From Selenomonas sp. (GTDB lineage Bacteria > Bacillota > Negativicutes > Selenomonadales > Selenomonadaceae), in NCBI GenBank assembly GCA_003518745.1, contig DOYB01000007.1, forward strand, positions 1 through 9,121: a stretch of DNA of 9,121 bases. Reading direction: 5' to 3'. A model generated the notes under the pieces. The model was given only the letters and a program-made list of their open reading frames with translations. It had not been told where the DNA came from and made no database searches. A program made the position numbers and the translations under genes. Shown in pieces: positions 5,104 to 9,121 of this stretch (its first letter is position 1; each line of letters begins with the position of its first letter).

Positions 5104-6381
5104 AAGCAGCATGTCATCGATTAGTTTGCCATCGGTCAGATAGCAGCGAAGTCTCAGTTCTTCTTCATCGGCATCCAGGGTTATGTAGCTGGCATTTTCC
5201 GGCTGTGGGGCAGTTGCCTTGTCGAATTCCCGTGAGATTGGGACGCTGTATAGCTGATCTCCTGAAAGACCGCATAGCACGTACACCGGACCGTTGTCTG
5301 AGGGCCTGCCCTTCAAGATATGGCGGCGGTTCCTATAGACATGAAGGTGGCCGGTCACTACGAGATCTATGCCGCAGGTTTCGAAGTCGGGCATGAAGTT
5401 TTTCCCAATCTCGTTTATGTAGACATCTCCCTGTGTGGGGGAGGGGGATTCATATTCTATGACATCCTTGTGCATCAGCACGACTTTCCAAGGGCAGTGG
5501 TTTTTCCTTATATCATGGAGAAACCACTGCCTTTGTTCGTTGTAAAGTCCGGGTTTAAGACCATCCAGTTCCTCGAATTGGTTGTTCAGGACAATGAAGT
5601 GGACATCTCCGTAGTCGAAGGAGTAATAGTAGCCCGGGAAACGGGTGCTTTGGTTGTGGGGTACGACGAAGTGCCTCAGATAGCCTTCGGGAAGGCACAT
5701 TTGCCACTGTGGGTCATAGCATTCGTGATTCCCCATTACGGGAACGAAAATATGGGATTTAAGCAGGTTTTCTGCTCCTTCGTACCAGCCCTTCCAGTGG
5801 TAGTAGAACTGTCCGTTGTCCGTAAGGTCGCCAATGACCGTTGCCAGCGCGGCATTTGGGTGGCGGTAGTGGGCAGCCTCCGCTATGTTGCGCCATACCG
5901 AATAGTTTTCGCACTGGGAGTCCGCGAATATAAGCATTTGGAAATGTCCGGGATGCACAGTTGTAATTGGCATCCAGCCTGTGGCGCGGCTGCCGTTTGC
6001 TATGCGAAATTCATAGTCAGCTCCCGGGGTAAGCCCGGTCAGCCGACAGGCATATATGAAGGTTCCGTTTCCCTGCTGTTCCAGATAGTCAACAGAAACT
6101 TGCCCCCAAAGGGCCTGTTCGGATTTTATCATTCTGTACTCAAGTTGGGGAGTTCCCAGCTTTTTCTTTGTCTGCCACATGATTGTCCGGCAAGTATCCG
6201 CGGGATTGGTTAAGATTTGTTGGATAAATTCTACATTGGAAAGGCTATTGGTGTAGTCGGCAGGGATATGGTAGCCATTTTGAGTTACAGCTGCCTTGGC
6301 GGAGTTTGGAAGGACTGATGTGATACCAAGGGCAAGGCATATCCTGCCGCACCACTCTATGAATTGGCGTCTTGATAGCAT
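5095..6381 (-). CDS. Tat-exported calcineurin-like metallophosphatase (purple acid phosphatase type)
   Basis: The 428-residue product is a predicted exported phosphoesterase. SRRQFIEW (residues 3-10) is a twin-arginine signal. A hydrophobic stretch (about 11-24) and an AKA-A cleavage site near residue 30 follow, so the enzyme should be exported folded, with its metals in place. Residues about 45-142 look like the fibronectin-like N-terminal domain of purple acid phosphatases (CRTIMWQT, YEFRIANGS). The catalytic domain has FADSQ (152-156), GDLTDNG (184-190), GNHE (217-220), MHKD (303-306) and GHLH (344-347), the ordered dinuclear-metal motifs of the family. The first motif is DSQ in place of the more usual DxH. 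The start is ATG 6381, with AAGGA about ten bases upstream inside a hairpin. An in-frame ATG at 6516 would add 45 residues before the Tat signal, lacks a binding site and is rejected. The natural substrate is unknown; phosphate scavenging from organic phosphates is a reasonable guess. Confidence 0.88.
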   Translation of the reverse strand: MLSRRQFIEWCGRICLALGITSVLPNSAKAAVTQNGYHIPADYTNSLSNVEFIQQILTNPADTCRTIMWQTKKKLGTPQLEYRMIKSEQALWGQVSVDYLEQQGNGTFIYACRLTGLTPGADYEFRIANGSRATGWMPITTVHPGHFQMLIFADSQCENYSVWRNIAEAAHYRHPNAALATVIGDLTDNGQFYYHWKGWYEGAENLLKSHIFVPVMGNHECYDPQWQMCLPEGYLRHFVVPHNQSTRFPGYYYSFDYGDVHFIVLNNQFEELDGLKPGLYNEQRQWFLHDIRKNHCPWKVVLMHKDVIEYESPSPTQGDVYINEIGKNFMPDFETCGIDLVVTGHLHVYRNRRHILKGRPSDNGPVYVLCGLSGDQLYSVPISREFDKATAPQPENASYITLDADEEELRLRCYLTDGKLIDDMLLKK

Positions 6382-6388
6382 GGTTTTA

Positions 6389-6404
6389 ATTTCCTTTCGG
6401 AAAT
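6389..6404 (-). promoter_or_regulatory. Hairpin covering the phosphatase ribosome binding site
   Basis: On the minus-strand transcript, AUUUCC-GAAA-GGAAAU forms a six-pair stem closed by a GNRA tetraloop. The AAGGA binding site of the phosphatase gene is inside the loop and the 3' arm. In this form initiation should be hindered. The AUUU of its 5' arm is also the end of an inverted repeat with the far end of the leader (see 6401-6518), so the two pairings compete. Confidence 0.5.
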
Positions 6405-6518
6405 GGGGATTTATGTGACAAATCGTCCGCTCGGAATGGGAATGTCCAACGCTCCATCTGGACATTCCCATTCCTACCGGAGAAACGTGGACTATGAGAT
6501 AATCCGACGTCCCCATTT
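6401..6518 (-). promoter_or_regulatory. Highly structured leader upstream of the phosphatase gene
   Basis: The 118-bp stretch is bounded by a perfect 9-bp inverted repeat, AAATGGGGA (6401-6409) and TCCCCATTT (6510-6518). At its centre is a perfect 16-bp inverted repeat, GGAATGGGAATGTCCA (6433-6448) and TGGACATTCCCATTCC (6459-6474), with a 10-base loop. On the minus-strand RNA, UCCG/CGGA pairs extend the central stem across a GUA/GAG internal loop. It lies between the aldolase gene and the phosphatase gene. The outer pairing would break the hairpin that hides the phosphatase ribosome binding site, which is the layout expected of a cis-acting RNA switch. It does not match a riboswitch class I know. 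It could instead be a palindromic mobile repeat, with the 9-bp repeats as its ends. Confidence 0.55.
6433..6474. repeat. Perfect 16-bp inverted repeat with a 10-base loop
   Basis: GGAATGGGAATGTCCA and its exact complement flank ACGCTCCATC. It is the strongest stem in the window and is not followed by a T run on either strand, so it is not an ordinary terminator. It lies in the gap between the aldolase and phosphatase genes. It may protect the 3' end of the upstream message, form the core of a regulatory leader, or be a palindromic repeat element. Confidence 0.85.
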
Positions 6519-6547
6519 ATTCATAACGGTTTTCTCAGTGGGCCTTT

Positions 6548-7216
6548 TTACATTTTCCTAAATTTTATATCCGTAGGATAGGCCCATTTCTGCAGTTCCT
6601 CGGGTGGGAAGGCATACGGCTCTTTTCCACCGGTGACAGCAAGGGTGTGATAATATAGCTCGGATATTTCCTCAATATAACAGGCCTTGAGGTATGCTCC
6701 GGAGATATCAGTCCGGTCTATTGCGACGGCTCCATGTCCTTGGAGAAGTATGGCATCGGCTTCCTTGGCCGGTTCTATGATGGAGTCAGCCAGGGCTGTG
6801 GTGCCTGGGCGTCCATAGGGAGCCACCGGAATTCGGGCCTGGCTGCAGTTAAGGTGGGAAATTTCATATATTACGGCAGGGACAGGTTTGTTCAAAATCG
6901 CGAAAACAGTCGCGTACATGGAGTGGGTATGGGCAACAGCCATGACATCGGGGCGCACCTCATAGAGCTTTATATGCATCATGGCCTCGCTGGTGGGACG
7001 GAGTCCCGTTTTGTTCTCGATGACATTTGCTTCCATGTCCATTACAACCATGTCGTCTATTGTAAGCTGTTCGCGGTCAACGCCTGTGGGGGTGATGACT
7101 ATGAGGCCGGTTTCGGAGTCCCTGGCAGAGAAGTTACCTGATTTATGTTTGCAAAGGCCTTCCCGCTGGGCCCGCTTCGCAATATCCATAACATCTGCTT
7201 TAAGCTGTTCCAGCAT
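6548..7216 (-). CDS. Class II aldolase/adducin-family sugar-phosphate aldolase (FucA-like)
   Basis: The 222-residue protein is a zinc-dependent cytosolic enzyme of the L-fuculose-1-phosphate aldolase / L-ribulose-5-phosphate 4-epimerase family. Phosphate-binding elements SGN (26-28), TPTG (42-45) and RPTSE (73-77) are present. Glu77 is the likely catalytic acid and His96, His98 and His161 (AHTHSMYAT and QGHGAVA) the zinc ligands, matching the order and spacing of FucA. The PYGRPGT segment (133-139) is also typical. The family includes aldolases that cut ketose-1-phosphates to dihydroxyacetone phosphate and an aldehyde, epimerases, and methylthioribulose-1-phosphate dehydratase. Length and motifs favour an aldolase, but the substrate is not fixed, and no kinase or isomerase of a fucose, rhamnose or deoxyribose pathway is adjacent. 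The start is ATG 7216, with GAGGTG seven bases upstream. It follows the PHP gene after only 20 bp and is surely co-transcribed with it. Confidence 0.88.
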   Translation of the reverse strand: MLEQLKADVMDIAKRAQREGLCKHKSGNFSARDSETGLIVITPTGVDREQLTIDDMVVMDMEANVIENKTGLRPTSEAMMHIKLYEVRPDVMAVAHTHSMYATVFAILNKPVPAVIYEISHLNCSQARIPVAPYGRPGTTALADSIIEPAKEADAILLQGHGAVAIDRTDISGAYLKACYIEEISELYYHTLAVTGGKEPYAFPPEELQKWAYPTDIKFRKM

Positions 7217-7236
7217 ATTTTGTCACCTCGCTGTTT

Positions 7237-8112
7237 TTATTTAGGCATCAGGCAGCAGGCAACCCTTGAGGATATCTTTTCAAAGAATTCATAGGGAATC
7301 TGTATGTTGCCCTGCATTCCCGAGCCCATGTCGAATTTCGGCCTGTTGCTGCCGTGAAAGTCCGTGCCCGCAGTGGGAAGGAGCTTATGCTTTTCTATCA
7401 TTTGGCGGGCAAAGGCTCTGTCTTCGGGAGTGTAGTCAGGATAGTCCCATTCCATGCCGTCAACCCCAAGCTCATGCAGTTCAGTAATCAATTGTTCCTG
7501 TTCTTCTCTTGAGCAGTCCATGAGACCGATTCCTTTATGGAAATGAGCAAGAGAGGTGATACCGTGGGCAGAATGCACCAGCGGGATAGAATCCTCCACC
7601 TCAATTGTTTCAGCTATGCCCAGCTCTTTTATGGCAGGATTCAGGTATTCGTCCCATATGGGTCTGAGAGTTTCATACATATGGAATGAGGCTATGCAGC
7701 GCATTACTGCGTAGATATCAACGGGCTTGCCCTTGTTTTGGGACTGAACCATATCCATATCAATGTCCAGTCCCTTTTTCCTCACGAAATTGATGATTTC
7801 GGGTATGCCATTTTCCTTTATGGCCCGTATAGCATGATATAACTTTATGATGTCAGGATGCGTTTGATCAAATCCCAGGCAGACAATGTGCAGCTTATGC
7901 CCCTTATAGCTGGAGGACAGCTCCATTCCCGGAAGGAATCCCAGTCCCAACCTTTCCGAAGCGGCCCAGGCCTCTTCGTTGCCTTCAATACTGTTATGGT
8001 CAGTAAGAGCAAAGGCGGAAAGTCCCTTGGTCTTCGCGTATCCGGCAAGCTCACTTGGGGTCATTGTACCGTCGGAAGCCGTGGAATGTACATGTAAATC
8101 TATTGTCTTCAT
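7237..8112 (-). CDS. PHP-domain phosphoesterase (TrpH/YciV-like)
   Basis: The 291-residue protein has the polymerase-and-histidinol-phosphatase metal site. It shows DLHVHSTASDGTMTP (5-19, with His7, His9 and Asp14), LTDHNSI (36-42), GMELSS (62-67), His75, LAHFHKGIG (189-197) and the terminal AGTDFHGS (248-255). This order and length fit the group containing E. coli YciV, which removes the 3' phosphate of 3',5'-nucleotide bisphosphates and acts on short 5'-ended RNAs. The exact substrate here is inferred from family only. There is no signal peptide, so it should be cytosolic. The start is ATG 8112, which begins the canonical MKTIDLHVHS. AGGAG (8124-8128 on the other strand) lies 11 bases upstream, a rather long spacing. 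It is 65 bp after the VTT gene and 20 bp before the aldolase gene, in the same direction. Confidence 0.88.
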   Translation of the reverse strand: MKTIDLHVHSTASDGTMTPSELAGYAKTKGLSAFALTDHNSIEGNEEAWAASERLGLGFLPGMELSSSYKGHKLHIVCLGFDQTHPDIIKLYHAIRAIKENGIPEIINFVRKKGLDIDMDMVQSQNKGKPVDIYAVMRCIASFHMYETLRPIWDEYLNPAIKELGIAETIEVEDSIPLVHSAHGITSLAHFHKGIGLMDCSREEQEQLITELHELGVDGMEWDYPDYTPEDRAFARQMIEKHKLLPTAGTDFHGSNRPKFDMGSGMQGNIQIPYEFFEKISSRVACCLMPK

Positions 8113-8177
8113 TATGTTTCATACTCCTTATTTTACGGAAGGGGAAGCTTCAAAGGCCAATGGGAGCCGCAGAAGGC

Positions 8178-8882
8178 TTACTCGCTGCCTTTAGCGGGCA
8201 GATGTTTCTTTTGGTACCACCAGGCGCCTCCAATAAGCACCACTGTGAATACGCAGACTACAATCAATCTGGTGGGGTCCTCCTCCTTCATAATCGTGTC
8301 GTGGCCGATTATGGCTTCGATACCTGTGGAGGGGAATTTGCCTATCAGGGAGGCTATCACATAGTCCCTCATACTGAGGGAGGAAAGAGCGCCAACGGCA
8401 TTCAGCAGAGCCGATGGGAGATAGGGAACCATGCGGGCTATGAGCATGACGGTGAAGCCCTTTTCGCTGCTGTACTGGTCGATGTTGCTCAGGTATTTGC
8501 TCTTGCTGATGACTTTTTCCGCTGTTTCCCTGAAGAAGAAACGAAGCAGCACGAAGCTGATCGTAACGCCTACCGTCTCCGCGACACAGGATAGTATTAT
8601 GCCCGGCACTATGCCGAATATTATCGTATTCGCGGTGGAGAATATTATAGCGGGGGGGAAGCCCAGGGCATTGACGAAGAGGGTGAGCCAGAAGCTGAAG
8701 AAGATTGCCCAGGGACCGAAGGACTGTATGTAGGCGGCCGTTTCCAGTATATCCCCGTGGGCAAGCATCCTGCCCAGATAGGGGAAAAAGTTGGGGTCGA
8801 GAAAATGTATGACAGCGAACAGCAGGACCAGAAGCAGAGCCGCGATTACGCGCACCATGCCCATTGACATTTTGAGCTTCAA
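8178..8882 (-). CDS. TVP38/TMEM64-type VTT-domain membrane protein
   Basis: The 234-residue protein carries the VTT (SNARE-associated) fold shared with DedA and eukaryotic VMP1/TMEM41 scramblases. An N-terminal membrane helix (about 10-28) precedes a re-entrant region GFPPAIIFSTANTIIFG (74-90), a Gly-rich helix (93-114), ARMVPYLPSALLNAVGAL (149-166) with the conserved Arg and Pro residues, and a last helix (about 203-223) before a short hydrophilic tail. The bacterial proteins are poorly characterised; lipid or small-ion transport across the inner membrane is inferred from relatives. The start is TTG 8882, chosen because GGAGG (complement of 8891-8895) lies exactly eight bases upstream. The in-frame ATG four codons later would be too far from it. 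It is the first gene of the leftward cluster, with no terminator before the PHP gene. Confidence 0.87.
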   Translation of the reverse strand: MKLKMSMGMVRVIAALLLVLLFAVIHFLDPNFFPYLGRMLAHGDILETAAYIQSFGPWAIFFSFWLTLFVNALGFPPAIIFSTANTIIFGIVPGIILSCVAETVGVTISFVLLRFFFRETAEKVISKSKYLSNIDQYSSEKGFTVMLIARMVPYLPSALLNAVGALSSLSMRDYVIASLIGKFPSTGIEAIIGHDTIMKEEDPTRLIVVCVFTVVLIGGAWWYQKKHLPAKGSE

Positions 8883-8915
8883 TCAGGATTCCTCCCCATA
8901 GCTTTGAATTTTATG

Positions 8916-8942
8916 AAAGCCTGACGAAAATCGCAGGCTTTT
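8916..8942. terminator. Hairpin upstream of the VTT gene, terminator or attenuator
   Basis: AAAGCCTG (8916-8923) pairs with CAGGCTTT (8934-8941). After one bulged A the stem continues CGA/TCG around AAA. The plus strand continues TTTTAATC and the minus strand TTTCATAAAATT, so neither side has an ideal T run. It could end a leftward transcript from a gene beyond the element at 8959, or attenuate transcription into the VTT gene whose start is 34 bp away. No plus-strand gene ends here. Confidence 0.5.
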
Positions 8943-8960
8943 AATCTTGACTGCCCTCTA

Positions 8961-8977
8961 GTGTAAACCCTCGTTCA
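8961..8977 (+). repeat. Left terminal inverted repeat of the MITE-like element
   Basis: GTGTAAACCCTCGTTCA is preceded by CTA (8958-8960). It matches the reverse complement of 9102-9118 at 15 of 17 positions, the differences being at bases 7 and 8. Confidence 0.8.
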
Positions 8978-9101
8978 TCTTTATATCAATTGCCCGCTAT
9001 GTAGCCATCTGCTTTGTCATCGTCGGTTGACGTAGCACCGTTATGTCGCCCTCCTCTTCCTAGCATCTGACCACATATCGAACAATTGATTATTCTAAAT
9101 C

Positions 9102-9118
9102 TGAACGAGGTCTTACAC
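9102..9118 (-). repeat. Right terminal inverted repeat of the MITE-like element
   Basis: TGAACGAGGTCTTACAC is followed by TAG, which are the last three bases of the window. It is the inverted partner of 8961-8977. Confidence 0.8.
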
Positions 9119-9121
9119 TAG

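Larger units (their letters stand above)
8959..9120. mobile_element. MITE-like non-coding element with terminal inverted repeats and TA borders
   Basis: GTGTAAACCCTCGTTCA (8961-8977) and TGAACGAGGTCTTACAC (9102-9118) are inverted repeats of 17 bp with two mismatches. A second inverted block, ATCAATTG (8985-8992) and CAATTGAT (9083-9090), lies inside. Both ends are flanked by TA, and in full by C-TA before and TA-G after, so removal of 158 bp plus one TA would restore CTAG. TA duplication, with CTAG as a favoured target, is known for the IS630/Tc1 group. The inside has no open frame of useful length, so it cannot move by itself. It fits a miniature element moved by a transposase elsewhere. The window ends exactly with the target site, as happens when an assembly breaks at a multi-copy repeat. 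Confidence 0.72.

Noticed and set aside
4374..5117. 247-codon minus-strand frame opposite dedA
   Set aside because: It is opposite a gene with clear family motifs; its product is rich in His, Gln and Arg in the way of antisense frames, and no start signal is present.
5320..6213. 297-codon open frame on the plus strand opposite the phosphatase gene
   Set aside because: It lies wholly inside a gene with intact catalytic motifs on the other strand, has no ribosome binding site, and its product shows no domain pattern.
6382..6516. Longer version of the phosphatase starting at ATG 6516
   Set aside because: It places 45 odd residues before a canonical Tat signal, has no ribosome binding site, and its codons fall in the inverted-repeat leader. 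ATG 6381 fits better.
8863..8870. ATG codons just downstream of TTG 8882 as the VTT start
   Set aside because: They lie 20 or more bases from GGAGG, while TTG 8882 has an ideal 8-base spacing.
9024..9080. Short minus-strand frames with GAGGAGGG upstream inside the MITE-like element
   Set aside because: They are under 30 codons, interrupted by stops, and show no match to a transposase start; the binding-site-like sequence is probably chance.

Overview
The window reads as chromosomal DNA of a low- to mid-GC bacterium with Firmicutes-style translation signals: strong AGGAGG-type ribosome binding sites, a TTG start and sigma-A-like promoters. The mix of a CPx copper ATPase, a stand-alone chemoreceptor signalling protein, DedA/VTT membrane proteins and a Tat-exported metallophosphatase, plus a small protein of a style I associate with Selenomonas and relatives, suggests a Negativicute (Selenomonadaceae-like). 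That placement is an inference from general impression, not a database result. No phage, CRISPR, rRNA or tRNA gene is visible.

Layout. 1-257 (-): the start of a secreted protein of unknown function that runs off the left edge, with an extended -10 promoter. 258-618: a divergent intergenic region carrying copy 1 of a structured repeat of about 120 bp. 619-825 (+): a 68-aa acidic protein with a Gly-Gly motif, followed by a strong terminator. 940-3513 (-): a Cu(+)-exporting P1B ATPase with one metal-binding domain at each end. Its C-terminal domain is preceded, in frame, by a perfect Shine-Dalgarno and ATG, so a free CopZ-like chaperone could be made from inside the gene. 3514-3829: the second divergent intergenic region, with the copA promoter and repeat copy 2. 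3830-4366 (+): a chemoreceptor signalling hairpin with no sensor or membrane part, then a terminator. 4488-5081 (+): a DedA-family membrane protein. Its stop codon and that of the convergent phosphatase gene lie in the two arms of one hairpin.

8882-5095 (-) looks like a four-gene transcription unit: a TVP38/TMEM64-type VTT membrane protein, a PHP-domain phosphoesterase, a class II sugar-phosphate aldolase, and, after a highly structured 166-bp leader, a Tat-exported calcineurin-like metallophosphatase. The leader could form two mutually exclusive structures, one of which covers the phosphatase ribosome binding site. The right edge (8959-9120) is a roughly 160-bp non-coding element with terminal inverted repeats and TA/CTAG borders. 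It looks like a MITE of the IS630/Tc1 type, and the window stops on the last base of its target site.

Working together: copA with its embedded copZ forms a self-contained copper export and chaperone module. The right-hand cluster plausibly links membrane lipid trafficking (VTT protein) with phosphate-ester and sugar-phosphate metabolism, but no specific pathway can be fixed from the sequence. The points most worth a second look are the internal copZ start, the two-copy modular repeat placed alike in both divergent promoter regions, the SD-masking leader and the MITE.
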